64,000 bases of DNA from Sphagnum compactum. Lineage: Eukaryota > Bryophyta > Sphagnopsida > Sphagnales. Below the pieces are notes generated by a model. That model saw only the letters and a list, made by a program, of their open reading frames with translations, was not told where the DNA came from and searched no databases. The number at the start of each line of letters is the position of its first letter. Position 1 is the stretch's first letter. The translations under genes were made by a program, and so were the position numbers. The DNA lies in the NCBI GenBank assembly GCA_965153455.1, contig OZ234494.1:3596001-3660000 (forward strand), in the 5' to 3' direction. This document shows, in pieces, positions 22,927 to 35,440 of the stretch.

Positions 22927-24435
22927 CTTTTTCCCACACACCCACCCAAATTCTTTCTGACTTCTGGTCAGCATGGTTCCAGGAAAAAAAAATGGACTGG
23001 TGGAAAGAAAAAAAGCAAGCAGCAGCTGAATGAATGACTTGAACTAGTAGAAGTGGAAGACAATTGTCTAACTCTTGGTGAAAGATCTCAGACTGTTGCA
23101 CAAAAAAATTTGCTTCTTTCTTTTTTTTGCTTTTAGTGTCAGCCTCTGCTGACAAGATCTGACCTTTCCCCCTCATGTAAATTGAGTTGGATATAAAAGC
23201 TGCAGTGATTTGCAGTCTTCGTACTTCCTTCTTGTTTCTTGTGTCTGGCAATCTGATGGGGTACCTAATTTTCAGATCAGAGAATCATCAGATTGCCTAT
23301 TTATGTTGCAAATTTGGGTCTTTTACCTGTGCTTCCTGTTCTTCGGAAATGTGCAGAATTTCATACTTCACAGGATTTTGGGTTTCTATAGATTGTGTGA
23401 TTTTTGTTCTCATATATGTCCTTAATTGGATGCTGTCAGTCACAAAAAATGCAGTGTTTCTTCATTTCCCATGTAAACAACCCTGCTGCCATGATCGGAA
23501 GTAGAAGACGTTCAGGTTGTCAATTGTCACACAGAGTCCACAAACCTGCATGAAAGGGAGGACCAGATAACCATCTTCCCTCCAATCCTTGTTGTGATGT
23601 CAGTTTGCAGAAGCAGCTACAACACCCAAAGACATTTGTCCAATTCACAGAAACTTTGTCAAATGGTCTTGGTGCAGAAGCAGCTACAGCTACTATAGAC
23701 ATTGTCTGAATCTTTGAAGAAAGTTTGATCTTGATGCAGAAGCAGATCTGGATGCAGAATCCTATCCTGCATGAATCTTCACTCTGAGAATGCAGATAAG
23801 AGTTTCTCTAAGAGTGTTGAATTTGGCTGAGGATGACCTTTGGGTGGCTGGTATGATCACCTCCACAAGATGAGGATCAGGTTTGGACAGAACCTGGAGG
23901 CATGGGAATGAAGCTATGGTGCTTTGTCAATGAGCTGGAGTCTTATCCAATGTCTCTTTGTCCCCTTGTGTGTTCAAGAGATTCTTTAAGTGATTTGGGT
24001 GTTGTGGCTATGGCACCCACAAGCTCAGTTCTGGTCATCTGTGGCTTCAATGAGCTGGACACCAAAGCTCAGCTTCAATGGCCTTCAGGAGGGAGCTTCA
24101 GGCAGATACCCAGCACAGCTATTGAGCCGGAAATGAAGCTCTGATGCTGGGGTTCCAGCTTGATTGCTTTTGTCTTTAGCTCTTACACGCATCAGCATCC
24201 TTGTGCTTCTGCAACAAAACTATGGTGGCTGGAAGAAACACAAAACCATCTGAGCATGAAGAAGATCACAGTGTCTGTCCACATCTTTTGTTTGCTTGCT
24301 TCTTGCATCAATTTTTTTGTCTGCAACATCAAGAGCTATGGATGATAACAAGCATTGGGGCTGGAAAAACAAACATGGCTCCTTGTGAAGCAAACTGTAA
24401 TTTACTTGCTTTCAGTAAAGATGATGATGCCATTG
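22927..24435. other. IscA 3' region and unassigned DNA
   Basis: Begins with the likely 3' UTR of IscA. At 23500-24150, purine/pyrimidine-balanced sequence contains repeated phrases (gatgcagaagcag, caatgagctgga), but no family motif or intact exon was recognised. Confidence 0.45.
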
Positions 24436-25060
24436 CAACTTTTTTTCTTGCTTTGGAAGATTTGTGTTTCTCACCAGCTGCTTGCTTTGTGAAGGTCCTT
24501 TGTGCTTGCTTTCACAAGTTGTAAAATTCTTTGTCTTCCATCTGCCAATGATGCTTCTTTCTTGCTTTAAAGATTTTGTGTTTCTTATGAGCTGCTTGCT
24601 TGGCATCCTTTGCACTTTCACAAATTCTTCGTTTTCCATCTGTCAACGCAGCTTCTTTCTTGCTTGGAAGATTTGTGTTTCTCATGAGCTGCTTGCTTTG
24701 TGTCCTTTGCACTTTTGCAAGTATTAATTTTTTTTGTTTTCCATCTGCCAATGCTGCTTTTGTCTTGCTTTGAAGATCTGTGTTTCTTCTCGTGAGCTGC
24801 TTGCTTGGCATCATCCTTCATGCTTTCTCAAGTTGTGAATTTCTTTGCTTTTTCATCTGGCAATGCTGCTATTGTCTTGCCTGGAAAATCTTTGTTTCTC
24901 ACAAGCTTCTTGCTTGGCATCCTCTGTGCTTTCACAATTTATAAAGTTCTTGTTTTCCATCTGCCAATGCTGCTTCTATCTTTGCTCAGAACGATTTCAT
25001 GTTTCTCACAGGCTTCTTGTTTGGGCATCCTTCATGTGGTCACAAAGTTTGTAAAATTCC
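24436..25060. repeat. about 100-115-bp tandem repeat, six units
   Basis: Each unit runs ttcttgctttgg or similar, aagatttgtgtttctca, gagctgcttgctt, a cctttgcactt-like block, and ends ttccatctgccaatgctgct. Units start near 24440, 24552, 24652, 24758, 24873 and 24975. Divergence between units is substantial, so the array is old. The minus strand stays open through part of it (for example 24512-24814), which I take as a by-product of the repeat, not a gene. Confidence 0.85.
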
Positions 25061-25892
25061 TGTTTGATTCTCATCTTGTTCTATTTTTTTTCATATGGAG
25101 CAACAATCTACATTATCTTGTATGTAACAGTTTGAGTGTTTCCATTGGAACAGATGAAAATGGTGCTCGAATTCGAAACGGCAGCTGGAAGAAGAAGGTA
25201 GCTCAAGAGGTTTGGAGCTAACTATGACTTCTCTCATGAACAACAACATGGGTGGGTCTTGAAATCTGCTCAAAAGACTCTTGTTTTCTTTGTTCTGCTG
25301 TTTGCTGCAGTCAGGAATCCAAATCCTTTGCATTGATGGTGTAACCTAATAGAAAGAACAAAGGTGGGTGGGTTTGAAATCTGTTCAAAAGACTCTAGTT
25401 TTCGCTACTGTGGCCTCAAAAGAGAAGGAAAGAGAGGGACATTATGCTTTCTTGAAAGCCCACCACCAAAATGTAATGTCCACCCTTGAGGCAGAGACAA
25501 AATTGTGAACAGTAATTATGTCCCTCAACTACACTAAGAAAAGTCTTTCCAAGGTAGAGAAACTAATCTTAAACTACTCCTAGAGATATTTGTTTTGGGG
25601 AAAAATTCTCATGTAAAGAAACCTCTAGTTCTAGTTTTAGAGAATTTAAGAAATTCTAAAGCAATGGATGGTTTCTTAGCTAAGAAAACAAATTGTTCTT
25701 TGGGTTCCACAACCCTAAAATAACAAGCAGAGAAGAAGGGAAGTCAACAGAGAAAGAAAAACAAGAAGAAACAGGAAGACTTTCTAAGAGAAAATTGCAG
25801 AAGCACCCAGGTATATATATATATTCAATAATTGCAGTTTGAAGGTTTGATCAGAAGTGTATTTGATTGTATGTCAATCATAAGAGTGTTGG
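25061..25892. other. intergenic DNA with a small duplication
   Basis: The phrase gggtgggt, ttgaaatctg, tcaaaagactct occurs at 25249 and again at 25365. A (TA)n run is at 25812-25824. No coding segment recognised. Confidence 0.45.
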
Positions 25893-26290
25893 TTCACTCT
25901 TCATAACAAAAGAATTTGAACCTTCAATTCATGAAGGCAAAAAACAATTGGGTGCTAGCTAGTGTTTCAACACACCACACTGCATTGATGCAGTGGTGAT
26001 GCAGACGTGCTGTTTGTTCACTCAAGTTTCATGACACAAGAGTTTCTACATTCAATTCAAGAAAGGAAAAAACAATTCGGTGCTAGCTATATATAGTGTT
26101 GCAACAACTAGACTCTACGTTGTTGTTCGCACTCTCATAACAAAAAGAGTTCTTCTATACTCTCCATTCAGGCACAGCAAAACAATTGGGTGCTAGTGTA
26201 ATTGTAACATGCAACTATGCAAGTCTGTTGTTGTTCACTCTTTCACAACAAAAAAAAAAAGGGAGTTGTTTTAGTTTCCATTCAGGACGG
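25893..26290. repeat. about 110-bp tandem repeat, four units
   Basis: Units share gttcactc, cataacaaaaga, ttcaattcat or tccattcag, aaaacaattgggtgctag, and a variable tail with tgcaac. Starts are near 25893, 26012, 26122 and 26227; the last is partial. Confidence 0.75.
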
Positions 26291-26480
26291 AAAATTAATA
26301 ATAAAGAAATCCGTAAAGTCACCCTGTCTTCACCTTGTCTTCACCCTGTCTTTCACCCTCTAACCCCTCTTTTAGTGGTATCCGCAACGTAAGGAAATCT
26401 CAGTATGAAATGTTGAAACTCAATGCGAAATGCTGAGTTTCAGCATTTAACGCACAAGGTTCGAGAGGAATTATAGTTAC

Positions 26481-26604
26481 CGTCATTATCATCACTTGCA
26501 GCAGGCACATTATCGAAGGGCAGGAAACCAAGCATAGCACGAAACCCTGAGACATCGTCCTGATCTTCCTCCTCCTCCTCCTCCTCCTCCTCCATCTTAA
26601 CTTT
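26481..26604 (-). other. possible coding exon with an acidic Glu run (uncertain)
   Basis: On the minus strand an acceptor (catgacag) is followed by AAAGTTAAG-ATG, then a run of GAG/GAA codons, then SGFRAMLGFLPFDN, and a donor (GACG-GTAACT). The open segment is plausible as an exon, or as the start of a protein. No neighbouring exons could be identified and the family is unknown. The Glu run comes from a GGA microsatellite, which could arise by chance. Confidence 0.2.
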
Positions 26605-28745
26605 CTGTCATGAATGTAACACACAAGCATGTCACATACAAGGATGGGTCACAGCATGATGGCATGCATGCAGGTTGGTTGAAACTCTGCTACTGCTGAA
26701 CATCCATGCATCAGGAATCATGGTCAGGTCATGTGGATTTGATGAAGAAAACTACTACAGGGTACTGCATACAAGAAAGAATTCATCTGGAGAATCTGAA
26801 AAACTCTAAGCTGTCATGCGATCTAACAATTCTAAGCAAGAAATCTCCTCTGCTGGATATTCAAGCACAATATATGGAACAGATCTCAACATGCAATCTA
26901 GATCTGGTCATGCGGAACAGTAGATTCCTGCATCAAGGACGGACTGATCACAATACAATGTGCATGCATACATGATCATCAGCATGAGCTGCACACGCAA
27001 CTGTAGCTTTATGAATGCATATCTCGTATTCTACACATGTGCAGATCTAATAGTATAACTTTTTCACATGTGAGGGAATGGGATGCCATTGAGAAGAAGA
27101 GTTTACATGAACATAGTCAGAAGGAAACTGTAATTGTATGATCATGACTAAACTAGAAACTTCTAGAGTGATCACTCTGCAGCAGCAGAAGCAGCACCGT
27201 CATCAATCATGGACCCTAGAAACTCTGTCCATCTCAACATGAGTAGCATCAGCAACCCATTTCTAAGAGCTTCAATGTCAGAAGAGAGAATTAAGAAGCA
27301 GAATATACATCTGCAGACAATATTATAGAATGGCTGCTCATGCAGAAGCAGCTCTTCATGCGGAATCATCACCACAATATCTAGACTCTCTGTCCGACAA
27401 TTTCAGCATTGTGGAAAAACATCAAATCACAACACCATTCATGCGCGGAAAACAACACCATGTGGAGTAGTAATCCAGATCTGAAAGAGGCATGAAACAG
27501 ATGAAGCTCTTCATGTGCAATCACCACCACAATAACTAGACTGTCACTACTACAACGTCAGCATTGTGGAAAAATATCAAACACATAACCATGCGACGTA
27601 GACATCTCAGATAAACATGAAAGGTTGACTTGTTTACATATGTCATCGTCAGCATCAGCATCATCATCCACAAGGCAGATCAGCTTAGCAGCATGCAAGG
27701 TAGAAAGTCTTATTCCTGGTGGCTGCGAAGAAGAAGAAGTGGAGGCCGATTGCGACGGCCCTGCAGCGCCGCTGCTGTTTTGAACACTTTAATTGAGTGA
27801 TTTGTTCTCCATCATCGATATTCCGCTGCTGCTGCTACTCTTGCAAACACTAATTATATGCTCAAACCTGAAGAAAACAGGGATGAAACACTTGCAGCAG
27901 CTGCGTATGGACGTATATACAGACGCATGGCACGGCGTACCGGCCGCATGTGCAGCGTTAGATTAACTACATACTACCCCATACCTGAAGAGATCTGAGA
28001 CCACCTCGTAACCGTCGGTACTACGCGGTTGACGAATATTGCTTGGGCGTGTGCGAGTTCGGCTACTCTTGCAATCTTCTGGCTGGCTGGCTGGCTGGCT
28101 AGCTGGCTGGCAGGCAAGACTAGAGCACGACTGCAACCCAAACTGCTCGTCGTCCCAAGTAGTACTGACTCCCGCGGGAAGCTTCACCTGCTGCAGATGC
28201 AACCGGATTGATTGATAACGTTTTCACTGCTCGAAAGCTTGGAAGACGAAAAGACATCTGCTCGAAAGCTAATGACAAGTCCAAAAAACATTTACAACAA
28301 CAACAACAACAACAAGAGGAAAAAGAATACATTGAACACCAGTGCTCCTACCAATATATTGCTGCCTGGGGCGCATGAGATCTCAGAGAGGACGAATTGA
28401 ATACAACCCACGGCCCTCCAGAGTTCCCCTCCGCGCTATATATGCCTACGCCTCTGCCTGCACCTGCAACCACCGGACATGAACAGTTAACTGCTGAAAG
28501 GCTTACTGCAATCACAAAACGCATGGACTCTGACGCCGAAGTTACAACAAGACGAAAAAATACATGGAACAACATGGTCATTGCTCATTACATGTAGTAA
28601 AAGACGTCGGGACGAAAAATGAAGCTTCCCCTGAATCCGTCCCGTCGTCCCTCTGTCCATCCGTCCGTCATCCATCCGTCATCCATCCCGTCATCCGTCC
28701 CGTCATCGTATTTTGTTGCTTTTGTAGTTGCTGATCAAATCAATA
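26605..28745. other. repeat-bearing intergenic DNA, no gene assigned
   Basis: Contains a duplicated block (separate entry), a GGCT microsatellite at 28080-28110, a (CAA)n run near 28292-28315 and a CGTCC/CATCC-rich stretch at 28635-28710. The part from 27900 to 28500 is more GC-rich than its surroundings. Short open frames there are low-complexity and I do not call them genes. Confidence 0.45.
27348..27600. repeat. duplicated ~105-bp block
   Basis: Copies at 27348-27450 and 27504-27600 share agctcttcatg, gaatca or caatca, ccaccacaata, ctagact, and cagcattgtggaaaaa then atcaaa. Spacing is about 155 bp. Confidence 0.75.
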
Positions 28746-29259
28746 TACCGTAGTGGCATACCCTGTTCGCACTAAATTAATTATTTTCAGGCCACTGTGA
28801 CAAAATAATACAAATTCGTCCTGCGGTGCGAAAATGCCAGCAGCCCCTTGGTCAAGCACTAAATTAACTATTTCGCATTTTCGCACCGCAGGACGGATTT
28901 GTATTATTTTATCACAGTGGCCTGAAAATAATTAATTTAGTGCGAACAAGGTATGCCACAAATTGAATCAACAGAACACTCCTTCGTGCCAACAAAGGTC
29001 CAATGATTCTCGCAGTGGCACGAATCACAGAAAAAATTGACAGTAGTAGAATCCTAAATTGAACGGTTAAGATGTCTTGAGTGCCCTGTCAACCAACGGC
29101 CAGGATCCTACAGGCAAACCCTGCGAAAACCTTCAAAACCCTTAACCAAGGGCTGTGCGTAAATCTTGAAAATCGAAATTTGTCCACTGCGAAAGGAAAA
29201 AACGATCGAAAATAATTATTCGCGACCCGAGGTCGCGAACAGGGTATGCCACTACGGTA
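28746..29259. mobile_element. 514-bp terminal-inverted-repeat element with TA flanks
   Basis: The left end (28746-28770) begins taccgtagtggcatac and the right end (29235-29259) is its exact 25-bp inverse, ending gtatgccactacggta. TA dinucleotides at 28744-28745 and 29260-29261 fit a TA target duplication, as made by Tc1/mariner-type elements, though TA alone is weak evidence. No coding capacity, so it is non-autonomous. Inside is a longer inverted repeat that uses the same end sequence (separate entry), and near the right end a short palindrome (tcgcgacc-cga-ggtcgcga). Confidence 0.8.
28753..28959. repeat. near-perfect 85-bp inverted repeat (hairpin)
   Basis: Left arm 28753-28837 and right arm 28875-28959 are inverse complements with about three mismatches; the loop is 37 bases. 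The left arm begins inside the outer TIR, so the right arm is an internal, inverted third copy of the element's end sequence. A transcript would fold into a long perfect duplex. Confidence 0.9.
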
Positions 29260-29636
29260 TACCCATTTCAACATGCTTCCATTTCTTGTTTAGTCACTTC
29301 ATGTGCTCAGGCTGCCTGTATGCCTTTTTTTGCAATGACCCAAAAAATTTGGAGAAAATTTGAAAAAAATTTGGCATATAATTCTGACATTTCTCTTTGA
29401 ACTTGTATGATATTATGTTTTTTTCAGCTTAAGACCTATTCCAAAGCTTAAGGCAGATCTGGTGCCAACCTTTTTGGGCAAATGCAATACTTAAAGTCAA
29501 TTTCATTGTTTAGGTTTTGGGCCTGGGCTCTCCTTCCTAAGGAAAAACCCTTCCCTATAGTCCAAATCTTAATAATTACAGCATTCATGATAGCCACCAT
29601 CCCATGATGGCATCCCCAATTGTTTGATAGTGATGT
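29260..29636. other. AT-rich spacer, no gene seen
   Basis: Spacer between two small DNA-transposon derivatives. No coding or repeat feature recognised. Confidence 0.5.
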
Positions 29637-29789
29637 CACTATAACAAAAGGTGTCCATGTACGTCAAATGATTTCATTGGATTTGAGTGAATCCACTGGT
29701 TGTAGTGAACGAGGACCAGTGAAAAAGCAGTAAATTCACTAGTCAAATGAACGGGGACTACTGAACCGCACCCACATTTTGTAGTAGTG
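29637..29789. mobile_element. 153-bp CACTA-type MITE with 3-bp target duplication
   Basis: The left end is CACTATAACAAAAGGTG. The right end, inverted, is CACTACTACAAAATGTGGG. Both start with CACTA. The flanks are TGT at 29634-29636 and TGT at 29790-29792, the 3-bp duplication expected of CACTA (En/Spm) transposons. The interior has short subterminal motifs (agtgaacg, agtgaaaaag, gggactactgaac) and no ORF. Confidence 0.85.
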
Positions 29790-29792
29790 TGT

Positions 29793-32700
29793 CATTTTGT
29801 ATCCAATAAGTTGGTGTGGTTACATTATAATAATGGACATCTAACATAATATGATTAGATCTCTCTATATATAATAGGGCAATATTTTCAAGGGGACTTC
29901 CACTTTCCAAAATATTTCACATTTGTGTGAACACATGTGAATCTCAATAAATTTCAAGGATGTACCACCTTACATGCCAAACTTGCTGCATTAAAAAAAG
30001 TTCAGGATTTTCTATACCCAACACAAATAAAAATTTGGGTTGTTATTAAATTATACAATATCAATGTGACATCAAATTAAAAAGCTTGCATCTCCTAAAT
30101 AGTATTTTTTACTTAATATATCGTGTCCTAATATATTCAAGGTGGTGAAAGATAGTGAAACTGCTTCCAAAACTGCATGGGAGCTAGATAATAGGACTGG
30201 AATGTCTAATTAGTTTCATTACATTACATGTAATAACCTTGTCTTGTGGACTATGTGAAGCTTTCGTGTGCGCACGCATAAAGGCTGGAATTCAATGATA
30301 ATAAAACCCAGATAGTTTCCAATTATAAAAATCATGGGGGCCCTAATTTATTAAGCTAGGTTTAAATTATCAATGTTGGATGTCTATCTATTATTTTCAT
30401 AGAAAATTCACATTAAAAAATTTCACATCCATATATATGGCCGCTCTCATGACTTGTAATTAACCTGCATTTTAGATTAGTTAAAACTGCACAAAAACAT
30501 TGGGGTCAACAATATATTGAGTAATTTAAAATGAAGGTAGCATTTAACTTTAACTTGGTCACAAATAACCGCATAAATAACAGAGATCCATTATAAATAG
30601 CTTATATATAACTCAATATATTGTTTATATTTTGCCCCAACTTGGGCAAAATTGTGATAGAATTTCTGAGTTTTTTATTGAATTTGGAAGAAAATTTGAT
30701 CTCCAAATTGTTTATGCATACAGACATGCAAGTAAACACTAACCATGAGCAATTTTAGTTATTAATGGACTATTTACAGGATTTAACACTTTTTTCCCAA
30801 TTTTCTTTTTGCTGAAGTCCCATTGTCCCATAGCTTAACCACAGTGGTTAGCAATATACTAGAAAACTCTCCACAAGCATCTACTTACCTAGTAAGCACC
30901 AAGTGACCTACCTACTTTCCTACCTATTGATGTTTTCAAAATGAAAGATAAAAAACTTTCCAATCTACTTTCTTGTGTTTTTGTAGAAAGCTATTATATT
31001 TTAAAATGGGATTTGAGACGGAATACTTTTTTGACCTACTTTAGCGTGCTTTCACCATACCAACATCAAAATTCAAAATAATAAATTGATTTCATTAAAA
31101 TTTCAAAGTCTATACAACTTAGTTAATGTATTTATCAAATAATAAAAACCTTTTAAAAGTGTTTTCTATATTTTAAAATAGTTTGATGGGTCCAATAACT
31201 TGAAAATGTGATATTCCTGTGGTACCACACAATCATACTTTCACCTATTTCTCAATTTTAAAAATCTTTTACTAAAATTTAATTAAATAATTTAAAAATT
31301 TCAATTCATTAGCATTCATATTAACCATTTAACACAACTTCTTATTATTAATATGGCATTAAAGTGGCACCACATAAACGTTTGTAACAAAATTGCAATT
31401 TTGATAATTGTCGAACATGATTTTTAAATGTGATTTGACACTAATGTATATGCTGTTCATCCAAGATTGACAATTTAAGCTACATTAACTATTATATATA
31501 ATGTCTTAATTTTAAAATAATTAATTTTAAAGTTCACATTATATATCTTATTAACATATATTTTGGGGTTGTTGAATGTGATCTATGACACACATGCCAT
31601 ACATGAATGAATGCAAGGCCAAACATCTAAAGTGTAAACTTTATTGTTCATAATTTACAAATTTCAATAACATGCTACAACAATGAAGGTGAATGGCATG
31701 GAAAATGAAAAGTCACAAATTCTTTCCAAACCAAATTCGACCTGGTCAGATGTTAAAGCCTTAAGTGATTCGATCAAAGACCAATATTTAATAGAATCCA
31801 TTGTAAAGTTTTGAAAATTTTCTTTTGAATATGGTCACACTTGATCCATCTATTCTTCAAATGCCAATTTTAGGGATAATGTGTGTTAGAAGTTATAACC
31901 ATGTTAGCTACATTGGGTTTATAATAAATTGCATATAAATTTTGAAAAAAATTAGTATAATAAAAGTAGGTAACAAATATGTTTGAAATTGACTAGTAAA
32001 TTTTTTTTTCAAACCTACTTTTACCCTGCAAGCTAGATATATTTTTATTAGAATGTGAAAAAGATGAAAAGCCACAAATACATTTTAAGCACCCACTAAT
32101 TCTAAATTCTAAAAACAATAGTATTTCATCTACTTATAATCTACATAAGGGCTATAAAATAGACTATGACATTTGCTTGAATTCCCATGAGTCTACTTAA
32201 ACTTATTTTAAACATGTACTTTTTATCTGAAGTTTTAACAAAGTTGAAAAAAATGTTCATATTAATCCTTGAGCAAAATTATATTTTTAAGTTTAATATA
32301 TCAAAGCACATTTTCTAATTACTTTTCATTCATGCTGCAAAGAACATTTGTGATCTATTTTACCATGCTTTCAACATGTAATCATTTTCTAACCAAAAAG
32401 TTTTACGAAAGTAAAATTGGTCATTTTCTTTGGACGTTTTGTCAGGAACACTTTTTGATACATATTTTGAGTTTTTTTATAAATATGTGTAATTTTCAAA
32501 AATATTTTAAAAGGTATTTTTTATATTATGTAATTAATTGAATAATTATAATTTAGGTATGAATTTTCAAAATTCACATTCGTGCATCCTTAAGGGACCA
32601 CAAAAATTAAGGTTACAAATTTTATTTTATTCCAATAAAAACTTAAGGCCATTTGCTAAAAAAATTCAAATTTAGCTACTTGACCATGTTTAACCTAAGT

Positions 32701-34377
32701 GTTTCCATGTAACTTGATTTCACCAATTTTAACCAAATTTCATTTTAATATCGAAGTTTAACCTACATGTTTTAATTTATCCAAGTTTAGCCTGATTTAT
32801 TAAATTTTAGTTTAAGGTTTAACCAAATTTAACTTAATTTTTTTAAGGTTTAACCATATTTATTCAATTTCAACAAAAAATAATCAAATTTTGTGAAGTT
32901 TAAACAAATTTAATCAAAATCATTTAGTTTAGAAATTTTCATTTTCATTTAACCAAACTTAACTAAGTTTTAGCCAAGTTTATCAAAATATAAGAAACTT
33001 TATCCTATTTTAGCCTCATTTATATGACTTTAACCAAAATTAAACAAAATTAGTGAACTTTAGCTTTAATCTAGCCATGTTTAATCTAAATATCCTATTT
33101 TAATAACAAAAAAACATAATTCAAGCAATTTCATGCTATTTGAACCAAATTTAACAAAGTTTTACCAAATTTATCTATGAGTTTAGGATTCATAAATTTA
33201 CAACATATTAAATTTACATATAAAATGACCTTTTAAAAAAATATGATTGTATATAATTTACAATTTTTTAAATTTAATTTGATTAATTTTTTTTGTATTA
33301 TATATATTTTAAAAACATATTTCAGAAAATATTTATATACACATAACATTGCATATGTATGTGCATATATTGTATTAAATATGTAGATTTTAATAAATTT
33401 AAAATTATAAAAAATTGAAATAATGAAAAACCAGGACAATTATAATGTTGTGTTAAGTGGTTGGATTATAATAAATATAATAAAATTAATTGGTAAATAT
33501 TTTTTCTAAATATCGATTCTATTAATTAATTTACAATACACTGAGAATCAATATAATATTGGAATTAATATATGATTATTAAATTAAATGATAAAATGAA
33601 AATTAAATATTCGTATATACAATATAAATATTGAATATATGTGTATATATGTATACATATATTATAATACATGTATATTATATACATACGATACATAACA
33701 TATATGCATATAATATATTAATAATATCATATTATATTCATATTTCAGAATTTAAAAATAAACTAAAAATATGCAATTTTTTTATATTCAAAATTTATAT
33801 ATATTTATTAAAGTTTATCATGTATTGAAACATAACAGATATGTTAAAATTTTAAAAAACTCAAAAATGATTTTCTATGTACAAAATTTGTTATCTGAAT
33901 TTTTAGTTGGTCCACATATGTAGATTATGCTCCAAATTTTAATAATTCATATTCATATGTTCATTTGATTATGTATTGGAAAAGAAATTGAATTTTAAAC
34001 TTTGTTTTTTTATACATTCAAACATTAGAACATGATAAAGTTTTTTTGTGATAATCACATGTGATGTGGTATTTATATGGTTGTCTATACGATTATATGA
34101 TTCGTGTACAAACCAGATGTATACGATATATAAATAATCAGAAATTAAATTAAATGAATAATTATTTTATAAAATCATTATTCGAAAATATATTTAAATA
34201 TTAATATATTTATTTTATAAATATACATAATTTTCATATATATACAAATATATTTTATATAAATAATATTCTATAGTCATAAGTGTAGTCGCAATGGTGA
34301 TTATGACTATGACCATCTTAGTGACTAGTGGCATTTACAACTAGTTTTGTAGTCGTAAATGTAGTCATAAATACCAC
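29793..34377. other. very AT-rich intergenic region
   Basis: About 4.6 kb with no gene. From 33180 to 34260 it is almost pure A and T with TATATA and ATACATAT runs. Degenerate tttaaccaaattt repeats are listed separately. Small open frames here are artefacts of composition. Confidence 0.6.
32680..33180. repeat. degenerate tttaaccaaattt minisatellite
   Basis: The motif gtttaaccaaatttaa and variants (aagtttagcc, tttaaacaaatttaatc, taaccaaacttaac) recur every 15 to 30 bases over about 500 bp. Old and highly diverged. Confidence 0.6.
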
Positions 34378-35440
34378 ATTTTTGGCATTGTGTTTTTAAA
34401 TGTTGTGTTAAATGGTTTGAAACAAGTCACATTTGATGTTTGTAGAATATGTGATGTATGAGATGGTAAAGTAATCGTGTCTAACCTAAACTTTTATGCC
34501 TATTCCATTGCTTTTAGGGTAACATGATTACCATGCCCATCCAAAACTAACAAGTGTCGATTGGTAAGAGACACTTTACCTAAGACAAACTTCTTGAAGA
34601 AAGTTAAGAATTCCCTGAACAAAAAAAAGTCATCTAAACTCTCTTTTGCATTATTGTGTAGGTTCTTGGTTTGTAAAGTTTGATGTAATCATCTCATAGT
34701 CTTTCACCTCTAAAAATGTAGAACTATGGTAAAATACCTCTTCGCAACATTTATTGCACAATTTATAGTTAACCATTCCCAAGACTTGGGGATGGTGTTA
34801 TAAACTGCATTTGGTCCTCTTTTAGTTAGAACCTTTGCTCTAGATTGTCTACTAGCCTAAATGCCTATTTCATCTAAATTCCATACATGATTTGTAATGT
34901 AATTGTGTTGCATGTATAATGATTACATGTTGGCATAAAATGAGTTGTAAGAAATACTTGTCAATCCTTGTGCTTTATAGATTTCTAGTCCTACTTGTCA
35001 AATGTTCACCTCTAGGTGTCTTTACTTGAACCAATACCACTAATTGTTGCCTAGTATTCCATCTCAAAATGTGTATCCCTTGTTTGTGTTAGCTCTGCAA
35101 CCTTCATTTTTAGTTGTTGTAGGCTTATAGACAATCTAGATTTTGCATATTTAAGGTCCAATTGATCACCACAACATCCTTTTCTTTTGTAAACACACCT
35201 CTTGGCTCCATCTTCCTAGATCTTGTATTTCCATTCAAGTGGTCAAAAAATGAGTTCAAAGGAATGTTCCATGACCTGCTAGCCCTCCTTAAGGAATATA
35301 TCCCTCTTTTGACAACATCCACTAATGTTTCTAATGCTTCATCCATCCACATGCATTTCCTACTTGCTATAGGGATTCAATTTATTTGTGGTGGTTTTCT
35401 TTTGGTCTCTAATTCATGAACTTGGGGCAAATTTTCCTTG
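34378..35440 (-). pseudogene. relic pogo/Tigger-like DDE transposase
   Basis: Read on the minus strand, fragments appear in the right order for a CENP-B/pogo-type transposase. First is a helix-turn-helix block around MWMDEALETLVDVVKRG (35352 down). Then comes an NG-I-PG-NN-stop-WYWFK block with RHLEV near 35020-35070. Next is the first catalytic region WNLDEIGI-stop-ASRQSRAKVL (about 34890), followed by YNTIPKSWEWLTINCAIN. The second catalytic Asp lies in LVLDGHGNHVTLKAM (about 34540), and the last part reads ITLPSHTSHIL near 34470. The frame is broken by many stops and shifts, and the third catalytic residue region is degraded. Assignment rests on motif order recalled for plant DDE-1/CENP-B-type transposases. 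Clearly dead. Confidence 0.75.

Noticed and set aside
24512-24814. Minus-strand 100-codon frame with a repeated SKQ-RNT-like motif
   Set aside because: The motif is just the ~110-bp tandem repeat read in one frame; units differ in length so the frame is not kept.
26481-26604. Exon of a snRNP27-like splicing protein
   Set aside because: Only a vague acidic-plus-GF-PFD resemblance; the diagnostic RQYMNRRGGFNRPL segment is not found nearby. Kept only as an unassigned possible exon.
33180-34260. Possible organellar insertion or replication origin because of extreme AT content
   Set aside because: No organellar gene or conserved block is present; it looks like low-complexity AT-rich nuclear DNA.
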